Notes: generated from the letters alone by a model not told the origin. 64,000 nt of DNA from Druceiella hillmani (GCA_039881145.1 JAYKKI010000088.1:2271501-2335500), one strand, 5' to 3'; shown: positions 27,303 to 37,977, counted from the first letter of the stretch. A program made the numbers and translations.

Positions 27303-27640
27303 GAACTTGTGTTTTCGGAACTAAATTATTCCATGTTCAGCGCCGCACGCGTCCCTGAACTCTGAATACATTAGTGGGGCGGGTTGTAGAGACAAGAAGG
27401 ACTATGTAAAAAGCGGATCGTCTCCAGACCTCGCTCCCTTGGACGGCTTAATGCGAAACCGCAAAGAAAAAAGGGTAGCTGGCTAGGTAAGAAATTTAAC
27501 GACTCTTTGGGGCCAGTACAGGCGGAACTTCATCCGGTTCCGGGAGTTGAGAGAGCAGTTATTTACTCGTAAGGGAGCATGGATTGGTGGTTTGGAAACG
27601 ACTCCGTTAAAATCTAATGAAATGTTTCCTTTTTTGGTTG
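27300..27640 (-). repeat. Family F copy (F-d)
   Basis: Plus-strand blocks AATGCGAAACCGCAAAGAAA, AAATTTAACGACTCTTTGGG and CATCCGGTTCCGGGAGTTGA correspond, in the same order, to the right arm of the giant inverted repeat at 35774-35882 and to the complement of its left arm. The TACTCGTAAGGGAGCATGG end is more diverged. A 98-codon ORF starting inside (27547-27843) is not conserved in the other copies. Confidence 0.85.
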
Positions 27641-28031
27641 AGGACCGCAAGACTTTTTTTACCTTGTCGTTTTTACGTGAAGTGTCGTGTAAGGTATTTG
27701 AAAAAAATAAGCTAACCAGTATATATATATTTTGCTTTAGGCATGGTGTATTAAGATTTGCCCTGTATTTATATGTGAATACATATAAAGTATATTTTAA
27801 AAGCTTTTATTTAACTCTCTCATTGTTAGACTGTGTTTCATAAATTTTCATTATTTGTAATCGATATTTTACCCAGCTCTTAATATGCTAGAGACTTGTA
27901 ACTTTGCACACAAATGTTTGTTGTTTCCTGTGACAACATACGACGATGTTGGTGTCATGATCTGATTATGGAGATTGAAGGTGGGATTTACTTAATTGTG
28001 AAAAGCTCAGTAGAGTTTGAACTCGTTGTCT

Positions 28032-28087
28032 GATCTTCATTAGTTTGTTTTACAATTGAGTAAAAAATACAAAAACTAATCAAGATC
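28032..28087. repeat. Short inverted repeat
   Basis: GATCTTCATTAGTTT (28032-28046) pairs with AAACTAATCAAGATC (28073-28087), 14 of 15 matched, around a 26-bp loop. Confidence 0.8.
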
Positions 28088-28146
28088 GGAAAATCATTTA
28101 AATAAAGCCTATTTTTAGGAAATCATTTTTTTTTCTATTTTTATAT

Positions 28147-28184
28147 TTATTCCAATTTATGTTTCGCAACATAAATTGGAATAA
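28147..28184. repeat. Perfect hairpin, 17-bp arms, 4-bp loop
   Basis: TTATTCCAATTTATGTT (28147-28163) is the exact complement of AACATAAATTGGAATAA (28168-28184) around TCGC. It has the same architecture as the hairpins at 5.85 and 52.22 kb. Confidence 0.95.
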
Positions 28185-29480
28185 CTTAAAATAAACTTTA
28201 TCTATTGTGCTATTTGACTGTCCTTGTTCTTATCTCTTTAAAATTAGTTTCAGCACAGTGTCAGACTTTGAATCTTTTTCGATTAATATCTTCAGGAGAT
28301 GGTTGCAGGATTTTTAAGTGTTTTGTTGTAATATTGTATTTTGGACATGATATTTCATTGATGAAGTTACTGGTTTCTAATTAATCCCAGAAATTGAATA
28401 AAGATGAAATTTGGAAAGTATAAAATCATAATTTAATTTTATATTGATAAATAAAGGGAAATGTTGATATTTTATGCTTTAATGTTGCATAATGAATTAG
28501 ATATCTAGATTTTTAGTAAACACTGTGTGAAAGTGGTACACAAAATTATAGTTTGTAACTTAAGTTGAAAAAGTTTTTTGAATAAGGAGGAAGGAAAGAA
28601 AAGTGACCGGAAAAATAACTTAAATAAGGTTTATTTGGTGATAAAATTTACACCTACGAAAAGTATAAAAACGGCAAAGTTTTTCTTTAAAAAGTTTGTC
28701 GTAAATATTATTGAGATAAAACTAACCAAAGACATAGAGAGCTTTATCAAAGAAGTATAGATGAAAGTGTTAGAGCTTTATGATTAGATTTATTGAATAT
28801 TATATCTATCCGCTTTGAACTTCATCAGTTCTTGGCGTGGGGAAGATGAATAATTTTTTATTTAGCTTATATAATTTTCACAGAAGAAAATGAAGAGTGT
28901 ATATAACGTTTCTCTCTCGAAACTTGGAGAAATGAAGTTTTACTATATCGAATAGGAAGAAAGTAGAAAAGCTACCGGATATGAGTTAGTTTCGCGCTTT
29001 ATATAGATTCTGTATCTACATTAATTGAAGTCAATTTGATACATTTCACATATTTTTTTTTAATTTAAAAAGTGATATGGGTATAAGGTTTACCCCTTTA
29101 CGATCAAATCTGTTACGTTTAAAGTGATGGTTTAGGATCTTGATAATAGAAAAAAAACAACTTATGATTATATTAATTAACTAGTTAATATAATAAAATT
29201 GCAATATAATATAATAAAATTGTCTGTATGTACAACCGTTTTTTACTTTAATATTTTGAGAATTAATGAATTATACGGTTCTAAGATGAAATCTGTTGAT
29301 TTTTAAAAATTTAACTTTGTGTCTAAATGTTTGGAAAATATAATCATCAAAATAGTTAGGGATTCCATAGAAAATAGCGAGATACACAATAAAGTTAAAA
29401 AAAATAATCAGTGTCTTATTTCATCAAAATTGAATAAGAAGGAGTTATGGTATAAGTAAATTAGAGAACCAATACAATTT
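28185..29480. other. A+T-rich DNA, no gene seen
   Basis: A 60-codon plus ORF at 28578-28760 is Lys/Asn/Ile-rich with no domain. A direct duplication of ATATAATATAATAAAATTG-like sequence lies at 29188-29222. Confidence 0.35.
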
Positions 29481-29535
29481 CAACTGAACGCTGTGAATAC
29501 GGATCCTCTAGCGTTCGTTGTCTTTGCTTCGCTCA

Positions 29536-29620
29536 CTCGCATATAAAATGATGCCTGCGCCTCACTCTCATCGCACACAGCGCTCAGCATCCGCTAGGAC
29601 ATGACGTGTAGGTTTTTGAC
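29536..29620 (+). promoter_or_regulatory. Possible TATA-type core promoter
   Basis: CGCATATAAAATG places a TATAAA at 29542-29547. About 28 bp downstream, CTCTCATCGCACACAGCGC offers initiator-like TCATCG/TCAGCA contexts. The flanking 29505-29610 is less A+T-rich than the region. No ORF follows closely, so the downstream exon, if any, is non-coding or lies beyond an intron. It could equally be the regulatory part of a solo LTR. This is based only on motif spacing. Confidence 0.25.
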
Positions 29621-29937
29621 TTATTGACTACAGAATTAATTTATTTCTTTCGTAAGAAACCTTATCGATTGTTCTATTTAATTATTTGCGATTAGTTTAA
29701 TTTGATTCGTCGCTGGTGTTTTAAATATTGTGTGCAACATTATGTAAATATTAGTTAAAGTATTGTTATGTATTTATATTGAAGTTTTTAAACTATATTT
29801 ATTAAATCTTTGAGAAAAACAGTGTAAACATTGGACTATTAAATTTGTTTATGCGTCGTCATTTATCGATTGGTATTTTTCATGTCGTCTTTATCTTGTA
29901 AGTTTCTGTGCTTGCTTATCTATGTACAGATTTTATA

Positions 29938-30095
29938 ATATTTGGAAATTCTTGTAATCAATTTTACTATATTATGATGAAACTACGGGATGTAGTATTA
30001 TTTTTACTTTCTTTAAGTTCTTTACTACGACCTAGGTTTCGTTGTAATATAACATCTTTAGGTGGGCTATTAGCAAAGATGTTTGCTAATTGATG
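29938..30095 (+). mobile_element. MITE family M, half element (M2)
   Basis: It carries the left half of the palindrome: ATGAAACTACGGGATGTAGT, ACTTTCTTTAAGTTCTTTAC, CCTAGGTTTCGTTGTAATAT and TAGGTGGGCTATTAGCAAAG, ending just past the centre (TTTGCTAATTGATG). The right half is missing. The half element contains an open frame starting MMKLRDVVLFLLSLSSL, also found in other copies. Confidence 0.85.
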
Positions 30096-30153
30096 TCATA
30101 ATACTAAATAAGATTAATAATTTATATAAAATTTAGATAAAATAATTTTTTAA

Positions 30154-30305
30154 TGCCAGCCTTCGCTGCCATTGATTACGCATACCAGTGGTTCCTTGTC
30201 GGTCTTTTGATTTGTCAGTCATAAATTTTGTTTTCTTTTCATCTATGATTAGGTCCATTCTTTCAGCCTCAGTCTGAAAAAAGCTTTCGTAACAGCCCGT
30301 TTCGA
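30154..30305 (-). pseudogene. Reverse-transcriptase fossil (RTE-like non-LTR)
   Basis: On the minus strand a continuous frame of about 48 codons includes ERMDLIIDEKKTKFM. This resembles the segment that follows the catalytic region in RTE-type reverse transcriptases (pattern A..VGL.INE.KTK.M). No YxDD or endonuclease domain remains nearby, so this is a small isolated fragment. It abuts MITE copy M2. Family placement is by motif memory. Confidence 0.55.
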
Positions 30306-30884
30306 TCTACTAATAATTTTTGAGACATTTTCATATTTCTGTAAAAGGGTTATTTTTAAAAAGAGTGGATATGTACATAGATGTATTAATCTAATTACTA
30401 TTTATGCATTAAAAATGAAAACCTATATTCCTATATGCAGACAGCATGTATATGTAATAGCAGGTTCATAAACAAATCAACGAATGGAATTAAGGTCAGT
30501 AAATATGTCCAGGGCAATTGTAAAAACTACTTAAATTTGCTGAAAGAGCTGTAAAAACATTCACTTGCACCAAAATAAGAAACGACTATCATTGTCTATT
30601 ACTGTTTCATTTTTATTTCATTTTGGCAATGGCAATACTAAGCTAAAGATAGGATAACTAAAGCTATAAGATAGGATAGCTTTTTAAATGCCTTGGCATT
30701 GATCGCATTTTTTAATCGTTTTTTGAACTGTTAGAAGTGCGCTCTTACTTTTGTCTCATATAATAATTCTTGATATACAAAAATTTAATATATTTGGTTT
30801 TACCAATACATATGTTTACTTCTTGTTTTTTATTGTGTATCGCTGAAAAAATTCTAGTACATACATAAAAATACATAAAAAACA

Positions 30885-31640
30885 AAAAACGGAGCCTTTA
30901 TAAAATCATTCAATGTCCATTCGTTTGTCTATCTGTTATATTGGTTTTTTTTATCAAAAAGTGTTCGAAGTGGAAAATTTAAATTTGGTATAATGATAAG
31001 TTGTACTAACTAGTGTATATCTTGATAGTTAATATTCAAAAATATTCATATGGATATTTTAGATTTTTTTGAAATTCCTTTGTCATGGGGGCCATCAATT
31101 AAAAAAACAAAGAAGGATTTTTGATTTATTCGTTTTGGAATTTTATGTAAAATAGTTCTAGTGACACTTGTGTTGCTAAAAATGGCCACAAAATGTTTCT
31201 TAGAGATCATCAAATGTGGAAACTTGGGATATAAAATGATAAGGAAACTTGTTAAACCTCGTGTATTTTAATTGAAAAAATATTTATTAAACATTTAGGA
31301 AAAAATATATAGCAATTTTTGATGGCGCGAAAAATATAGGAATTTTTTTTTCCATTCGTTTATCTTGTAGAATATATTAAGATAGAGGAACTTATAAGGT
31401 TTTCAGAATTTCATATAACGTTTTACTAGAGATATTATTTATAATATGCACAAGAAATATGTTCAGCACCCCTGCCTGCCTTCGAAACCGAATTTCAGTT
31501 TTGACAAACTTATGATATATTTACGTTTGTGAAAGTGTTATGGAGAAAAATAGTAGCCATACTTTTAAATAGTTAAATAGAAGTACTATACCCCTAAACA
31601 AATTATATGTGCTTAAGTGTGTTCTGAAATCTTGTATATC
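30885..31640 (-). mobile_element. Degenerate copy of element C (C3)
   Basis: The left end AACGGAGCCTTTATAAAATC followed by TTCGTTTGTCTATCTGTTAT resembles the remembered end. TTACGTTTGTGAAAGTGTTA and TAAATAGTTAAATAGAAGTA at 31523-31585 match interior blocks of C1, C5 and C8. At about 750 bp it is the longest unbroken minus-orientation copy in the window. Its distal end runs into the 48-bp array. Confidence 0.6.
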
Positions 31641-31676
31641 TCGTGCTGTTCTATTTGTATTTAAAAAAGGTTTATT

Positions 31677-31920
31677 TTAAATTACATAATATATACATCT
31701 CTGATATCGGGTTTTTCGGTTCGTTTAAATTACATAATATATACATCTTTGATATCGGGTTTTTCAGTTCGTTTAAATTACATAATATATACATTTCTGA
31801 TATCGGGTTTTTCGGTTCGTTTAAATTACATAATATATACATTTCTGATATCGGGTTTTTCGGTTCGTTTAAATTACATAATATATACATCTCTGATATC
31901 GGGTTTTTCGGTTCGTTTTC
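31677..31920. repeat. 48-bp minisatellite, 5 copies
   Basis: ATTACATAATATATACATCT and GATATCGGGTTTTTCGGTTCG recur from 31681 at exact 48-bp spacing. Copies differ at only a few bases (CTCTGAT, CTTTGAT, TTCTGAT). Because 48 is a multiple of three, three reading frames on both strands stay open and give 72-97-codon repetitive ORFs; these are artefacts. Confidence 0.97.
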
Positions 31921-32017
31921 ATTTTCTTTATGTTGAAGACACTTATTACCAAAATAATGTAAAGAAATTTATTCTTTCCTTAATTACTCGTATGTGTGAG
32001 TGGTGAAATTAAATAAA

Positions 32018-33165
32018 AGCGGCCAAGTGCGAGTCAGACTCACACACGAAGAGTTCAATACCAACGTAAAATAATAACACTATTTCTTTGATAAATAACA
32101 ATATAGATGCCATGGCGAAACGTGATTCGTAAAAATATGTCAAATACATAAATCTACCACTCAGTACCTCTGTGACGAGATACTGGTGAAATATTTTACG
32201 TTATTTGATTGTCAATGCAGACGTCTTTTATTGCTGTTTATCTATTAATGCAAAACTTAGAACTGACCAGTTTTTAACTAGAATCAAACCAAGTTTGATG
32301 CCTGTGTGTTACGCGGGAATAAGAAACGTCAAAAAATGCATTTATTTAAGATCTATCATTTGGATTAGATTTATACTTTTTTATTATTTGTCACGATAGA
32401 GGCCATAGTAACACGTATCCCGTGGAAGTTTCAAATTTATTATATGACAGCTTATTAAAATAATATAGAGATCATAATATATTATTTAATATTAAGGATG
32501 AAATACAGGGAGTTTTGCAATTAGTCATCAACTGATTGAATATATATTTGTGCCAACCATATTTTAGCTGTCAAATTGATTTGTTTACAAACATTCTCTT
32601 TTACAAATGGAATGGCGTGCAGACAGTGAAACATGCATTAGACAAATGCGTGTTATAGATACACATATAGCCACACTAATTCAATGTGCCTATAAACATT
32701 TTCAAAATCATCTCAAGGTAAATTTCTTATAGTTCTAAAAGTTATTAAGGGTTTTTTGGGATTATGTATAAGTTGAAGTAAATACTGCTCTCATTTAGAT
32801 TGTCATTTTCTATAACTCCTTTCACTCAAAATGACATAATCTGCTCTACGCGAGCTTGTTTAACCCCCTGATACTTTATTAAAATCATTACACAAAAATA
32901 TAACATAAATTTCATTGTGGTATTAGTTTCAATTAGTTTTGGCTATAATGATACTAATTTTTAGAAATATATTAATGATTTAACATAACACTTCTTGTGG
33001 ATTAGTAGAATTTACTATTAATTAAAAGATACAGCTCTGCTTAGTACGACAAAATATTCTACCTATTACGGTTCAAAAGATTCAGCCCTGCGACGGACCG
33101 CGGAGGCTTAGTAATAGGATACTGTTGGCACCCTTTGGGTATGGAAATCTAAACATTATATGTTT
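32018..33165 (+). mobile_element. Near-complete element C copy (C4)
   Basis: It begins AAAAGCGGCCAAGTGCGAGT then CAGACTCACACACGAAG, and ends GGAGGCTTAGTAATAGGATA then GGCACCCTTTGGGTATGG. These are the two ends of a dispersed repeat I remember from many Lepidoptera. The head (32018-32158) lies outside the giant inverted repeat and the rest lies inside its left arm, so the element was present before the inverted duplication and was cut by its boundary. Confidence 0.7.
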
Positions 33166-34368
33166 GGATTTATTAAATTTATTTATATACCTATATAAAA
33201 CATAGCCTCTGTCTGTCGTCTATTCGGTTATAACTTTACTTTTACTTGATGGCTATTAATGTTTTTTGACTGTCGTGAAGAGTTTTCATTCAAGAATAAC
33301 TTTTATTCGTAAAAAGTATTTATTATAAAACATTATTGTTTTAAAATATAAGTGTAAATACTCATCTTACAAGGTAACATTAATACTTGTGGTGTGTTCT
33401 TGAACTCCAATAGACACGTAATGCCACGGACGGGGCTACGGACGGCGCTACGGACGGCGCTACGGACGATGCTACGACGGCAGTAGAACTGGTGGGCGGG
33501 AGAAGCCATTTTGTCAGAGATATGTTCAAATTAAACTATCAGTCGGGGAAGTTGTGAACATCGCAACTTCTACGCGAGCGAAATTATAGAGATATAGCTA
33601 ATTTAAATTTAAATCGAAGTTGCTCCCTATATTTTCATCCGCACGTAAAATTTATAACCGCTCTTAATTATTTTTTTACACTTTCCTTTGTTTGGTACAA
33701 ATATACCCTCTTCTTAAAACAGCTTTGGAAATTACGAAACATTTCACGAGATTTTAACGACAGAACTAACCACTGCCAAGATACTGCGCAACACTTTCTT
33801 ACGAATAAATAACCACTTCTCTCAGTACCCGGAACCGGATGGAGTTCGTTCCGTATTGGCCCCTAGGGGGTCGTTAAATTTTCTTATGTATCAAAGTATT
33901 AAACTTTTTTTTCGTTGCGGTTTCGCATTAAGCCGCCTTGGGGGGCGAAGCCTGAAGGTAATTCGCTTTTTACATACTTGTTTGTCAGTTCATGACGCAT
34001 TTGACTGATGCATGCGGTGTTTTGGAGTGTGAGAGAGCGCCCTGCTCTGTGTGAGAAATTATTTGATTTCGAGGAAATGAGTTTAGTTGAAGAAAGAGGA
34101 AAACGTAAAAAAATTGCGACGATATGTAAAGCTTTACGAAGATGACATTGGTATAAACCAGTCTGTCTTAAAATGGACGATAGCGTTCTTATGGGCGCTG
34201 CGAACCTTCAGAGGGACGGTAAAAGACCCCGGCAATTTTTTTGGGATATTGAAGTGGTCTAGAAAGGCGTCGACTGATACAAAAAGTGGCGATTATATTA
34301 GTTGTGAAGTTAAAAATTCTGGGAATCTAGAAAATGATTGGGTTCTAAAAGGGGGCCGTAGGGGAAAT
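32159..34368 (+). repeat. Giant inverted repeat, left arm (2.21 kb)
   Basis: The outer end ACTCAGTACCT (32159-32169) and inner end GGGGAAAT (34361-34368) mirror the right arm 35332-37547. In the 34.0-kb section compared base by base, identity is about 96%, with single substitutions and 1-bp indels. The arm contains most of element C4, a 12-bp GC-rich minisatellite (ACGGACGGCGCT, about four units at 33426-33475), a small ORF (33333-33509) and family F (33690-34374). Confidence 0.95.
33333..33509 (-). CDS. Small Arg/Ser-rich ORF, conserved in both arms
   Basis: It starts at an ATG in a good context (GACAAAATGGCTTCTCC) and encodes 58 residues beginning MASPAHQFYCRRS. Next come repeats of V-R-S-A/P encoded by the 12-bp minisatellite, then LEFKNTPQVLMLPCKMSIY. 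The mirror copy at 36192-36398 stays open and keeps the N terminus, the repeats and the FKNTPQV segment. Preservation in two copies about 4% divergent is weak evidence of coding, because few differences have accumulated. No family is recognised. It may be the N terminus of a transposon protein or chance. Confidence 0.2.
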   Translation of the reverse strand: MASPAHQFYCRRSIVRSAVRSAVRSPVRGITCLLEFKNTPQVLMLPCKMSIYTYILKQ

Positions 34369-34374
34369 TTTTAA
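33690..34374 (+). repeat. Family F copy (F-a), inside left arm
   Basis: Blocks in order: TCTTACGAATAAATAACCAC, GGAACCGGATGGAGTTCG, TTCGTTGCGGTTTCGCATTA, TTTTACATACTTGTTTGTC, ATGCATGCGGTGTTTTGG, AATTATTTGATTTCGAGG. The same order recurs in five other places in the window. After GAAATGAGTTTAGTTGAAGA a frame opens but stops after 22 codons; another frame (34087-34374, 95 codons) is open and includes YEDDIGINQSVLKWTI, but the right arm breaks it with indels. I do not recognise a transposase. F is possibly a decayed transposon. Confidence 0.8.
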
Positions 34375-34515
34375 ATTTTTTACAACATCTCCAGGTGGGA
34401 TATTAATCTCTAATAGCCCACCTGAAGATGTTGTAATACAACGAAACCTAGGTCGTGGTAAAGAACTTATTGAAAGTAGAAATAATACTACATCACATAG
34501 TTTCATTTATGAGAT
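34375..34515 (+). mobile_element. MITE family M piece (M3) at the inner IR boundary
   Basis: ACAACATCTCCAGGTGGGAT and AATAGCCCACCTGAAGATGT form the centre of the palindrome. They are followed by AACGAAACCTAGGTCGTGG and AATAATACTACATCACATAG. The outer end is missing. It starts within a few bases of the end of the left arm. Confidence 0.85.
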
Positions 34516-34846
34516 GTCAAATTGAAATTAATATAATATACTGTGGCCTACAAACTTCCCGTAAAGGCTTCGCACTCTTATTGTTCAGACTTTTTTAGGC
34601 GCACCTGCGTACTTTTTTGAGCAGTGAACGAAAGTGAGGCATCACGTTCGGGTCGGTAACGCTGAATAGGGTAAACTCGGCTCCCTTAGGCATCCGCCAA
34701 GCGAGTTCACTGTACGGGTAAGCTTGGCTCCCTTCCGCATCGGCCAAGTGAACTAGTTTTAGGCGCACCATTCGCACATTTTGGTTAATATTTTATTTGA
34801 GGGTAATTTAATATAATACGCGTAAGTTAACGAATTTTAAAATAAT

Positions 34847-34849
<3 letters not shown>

Positions 34850-34890
<41 letters not shown>
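34850..34890. repeat. (TA)n microsatellite
   Basis: About 20 TA units inside the spacer of the giant inverted repeat. Confidence 0.97.
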
Positions 34891-34893
<3 letters not shown>

Positions 34894-34899
34894 ATATAG

Positions 34900-35235
34900 T
34901 CTTACTCTCTGATCATCGAAACATATAGGGTACGTCCGGTCGACATACAATCTTGAAAGTCGCCAAAATGGAAAGCCTTATAGCATAAGTAAAGGGAAAA
35001 ATCCAAAAATCAATGACTTCTAATTCATCGTGAAATTATATTTTTTTATAATTAGTTAGTTTTTACGCCTGTGAAAGATATAGCAGACAAAAATTTGCCT
35101 TGGAAAAAATTAATATTTTTAAACAGTTTAATTAGAAATACTATGTACCCTTAAATATTTATTTAATTACAAATACTATGAACCCTTAAAAATTTCATTT
35201 CTCGAGTTCTTATTTTTACAAAAATATATACCTCA
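34900..35235 (-). mobile_element. Core fragment of element C (C5)
   Basis: ATAGGGTACGTCCGGTCGAC, TTTTTACGCCTGTGAAAGAT and AAATACTATGTACCCTTAAA match interior blocks of the other copies. Both ends are lacking. Confidence 0.55.
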
Positions 35236-35331
35236 TCTATTTGAACCTCATCTATTTGAAAACTACACATACATTCAAATAGATATTTATACAATTACAA
35301 TTATACGTTTATACCAGAGATTCTCTAGCTT

Positions 35332-37547
35332 ATTTCCCCTACCGCCACCTTTGAGAACCCAATCATTTTCTAGATTCCCAGAATTATTAACTTCACAACT
35401 AATATAATTTTTCGTCACTTTTTGTATCAGTCGACACCTTCTAGACCACTTCAATATTCCAAAAAATTTCCCGGGCTCCTTCACCGTACCCCTGAAGGTC
35501 TGCAGCGCCCATAAGGGCACTATCGTCCACTTTAAGAAAGACTGGTTTATACCAATGTCATCTTCGTAAAACTTACACATCGTCGCAGTTTTTTTTACGT
35601 TTTCCTCTTTCTTTAACTAAACTCATTTCCTCGAAATCAAATAATTTCTCACACAGCGCAGGGCGCTCTCTCAAACTCCAAAACTCCGCATGCATCAGTC
35701 AAATGCGTCATAAACTGACAAACAAGTATGTAAAAAGTGAATTACCTTCAGGCTTCGCCCCCCAGGGCGGCTTAATGCGAAACCGCAACGAAAAAAAGTT
35801 TAATACTTTGATACATAAGAAAATTTAACGACCCCCTAGGGGCCAATACGGAACGAACTCCATCCGGTTCCGGGTACTGAGAGAAGTGGTTATTTATTCG
35901 TAAGAAAGTGTTGCGCGGTATCTTGGCAGTGGTTAGTTCTATCGTTAAAATCTCGTGAAATGTTTCGTAATTTCGAAAGCTGTTTTAAGAAGAGGGTATT
36001 TTGTACGAGACAAAGGAAAGCGTCAATACATAATTAAGAACGGTTATAAATTTTACTTGCGGATGAAAATATAGGGAACAACTTCGATTTAAATTTAAAC
36101 TAAATATATCTCTGTAATTCTACTCCCGTAGAAGTTGCGATGTTCACAATTTCCACGATTGATAGTTTAATTTGAACATATCTCTGACAAAATGGCTTCT
36201 CCCACTCACCAGTTCTACTGCCGTCGTAGCTCCGTCCGCAGTGCCCTCCGTAGCGCCGTCCGTAGCCCCGTCCGTAGCGCTTCGTTTCGATTGGAGTTCA
36301 AGAACACACCACAAGTATTAATTTTACCTTGTAAGATGAGTATTTACACTAATATTTTAAAACAAAAATGTTTTATAATAAATACTTTTTACGAATAAAA
36401 GTTATTCTTGAATGAAAACTCTTCACGACAGTCAAAAAACATTAATAACTATCAAGTAAAAGTAAAGTTATAACCGAATAGACGACAGACAGAGGCTGTA
36501 TTTTATATAGGTATATAAATAAATTTAATAAATCCAAACATATAATGTTTAGGGTTCCATACCCAAAGGGTGCCAACAGTATCCTATTACTAAGCCTCCG
36601 CGGTCCGTCACAGGGCTGAATCTTTTGAACCGTAGTAGGTAGAATCTTTTGTCGTACTAAGCAGAGCTGTATCTTTTAATTAATAGTAAATTTTACTTAT
36701 CCACAAGAAGTGTTATGTTAAATCATTGATGGATTTCTAAAATAAGTATTATTATAGCCAAAACTAATTGAAACTAATACCACAATGAAATTGATATTAT
36801 ATTTTTGTGTAATGATTTTAATAAAGTATCAGGGGGTTAAACAAGCTCGCGTAGAGCAGATTATGTCATTTTGAGTGAAAGGAGTTATAGAAAATGACAA
36901 TCTAAATGAGAGCAGTATTTACTTCAACTTATACATAATCCCAAAAAACCCTTAATAACTTTTAGAACTATAAGAAATTTACCTTGAGATGATTTTGAAA
37001 ATGTTGATAGGCACATTGAATTAGTGTTGCTATATGTGTATCTATAACACGCATTAGTCTAATGCATGTTTCACTGTCTGCACGCCATTTAATTTTTAAA
37101 AGAGAATGTTTGTAAACGAACCAATTTGACAGCTAAAATATGGTTGGCACAAATATATATTCAATCAGTTGATTTCTAATTACAAAACTCCCTGTATTTC
37201 ATCCTTAATATTAAATAATATATTACGATCTCTATATTATTTTAATAAGCTGTCAAATAATAAACTTGAAACTTCTACAGGATACTTGTTACTATGGCCT
37301 CTATCGTGACAAATAATAAAAAAGTATAAAATCTGATCCAAATGGGATGCATACATCTTGAATAAATGCATTTTTTGACGTTTCTTATTCCTACGTAACA
37401 CACAGGCATCAAACTTGGTCTGATTCTAATTAAAAACAGGTCAGTTCTAAGTATAGAATTAATATATAAGAAGCAAAAAAGATGTCTGTGTTGACAGTCA
37501 AATAACGTAAAATATTTCACCAGTATCTTATCACAAAGGTACTGAGT
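35332..37547 (-). repeat. Giant inverted repeat, right arm (2.22 kb)
   Basis: It is the reverse complement of 32159-34368: family F at 35332-36020, the small ORF at 36192-36398, and the element C tail at about 36541-36620 (CCATACCCAAAGGGTGCC). The outer end is AGGTACTGAGT (37537-37547). Element C is cut here at the same internal point as the left arm and is followed immediately by MITE piece M4. Confidence 0.95.
36192..36398 (+). CDS. Mirror copy of the small Arg/Ser-rich ORF
   Basis: The start context is the same as in the left arm (GACAAAATGGCTTCTCC). It encodes 68 residues, MASPTHQFYCRRSSVRSALR and onward, ending at TAA. The C terminus is ten residues longer than in the left arm because the stop codon differs (KQKCFIINTFYE). 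If the two arms were transcribed toward each other, the two ORFs would be opposed. Function unknown. Confidence 0.2.
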   Translation: MASPTHQFYCRRSSVRSALRSAVRSPVRSASFRLEFKNTPQVLILPCKMSIYTNILKQKCFIINTFYE

Positions 37548-37610
37548 AATACTACATCACGTAGTTTGATTTAATTGTGAATAATGAATTTCTTCAAAAT
37601 TAACGCCAAA
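37548..37610 (+). mobile_element. MITE family M terminal piece (M4) at the outer IR boundary
   Basis: AATACTACATCACGTAGTTT, ATTTAATTGTGAATAATGAA and AACGCCAAATATATTCAATA form the complete right terminus of the family, ending at the expected TA. It begins exactly where the right arm of the giant inverted repeat ends. Confidence 0.85.
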
Positions 37611-37747
37611 TATATTCAATAAATAACCTGTTAAATATGGATAAAAGTCGCACTACGAGGTACATGTAGTACAAAACATACTTAGTATATGGAAAGCTTT
37701 CATTTTCAAGTAGTTATTTCATTTATTGTATACCTAAAATATACTTA

Positions 37748-37852
<105 letters not shown>

Positions 37853-37977
37853 TATATTTATTAAATCTACTTCTTTGCTTAATTAATACTAGCTTCTTTA
37901 TCTTAATATATAAATCACGGGGGATATATCAAATCTGCCACCTTACACAATGATTCTAAAGTAGTCAGTGTTATCGA

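Larger units (their letters stand above)
34369..35331. other. 963-bp spacer (loop) of the giant inverted repeat
   Basis: It holds MITE piece M3 at its left edge, a less A+T-rich stretch (34560-34790) without a convincing gene, a (TA)n tract and a core fragment of element C. A 60-codon minus frame (34595-34777) is unrecognised. Confidence 0.8.

Noticed and set aside
31643..32006. Long repetitive ORFs on both strands over the 48-bp array
   Set aside because: The 48-bp unit is a multiple of three without stop codons, so open frames on both strands are automatic. No start context or domain supports a gene.
34087..34374. Transposase gene in family F
   Set aside because: The right arm carries indels in the same frame (ORF 35287-35580 differs in its start and phase), and no DDE, zinc-finger or reverse-transcriptase motif can be read.
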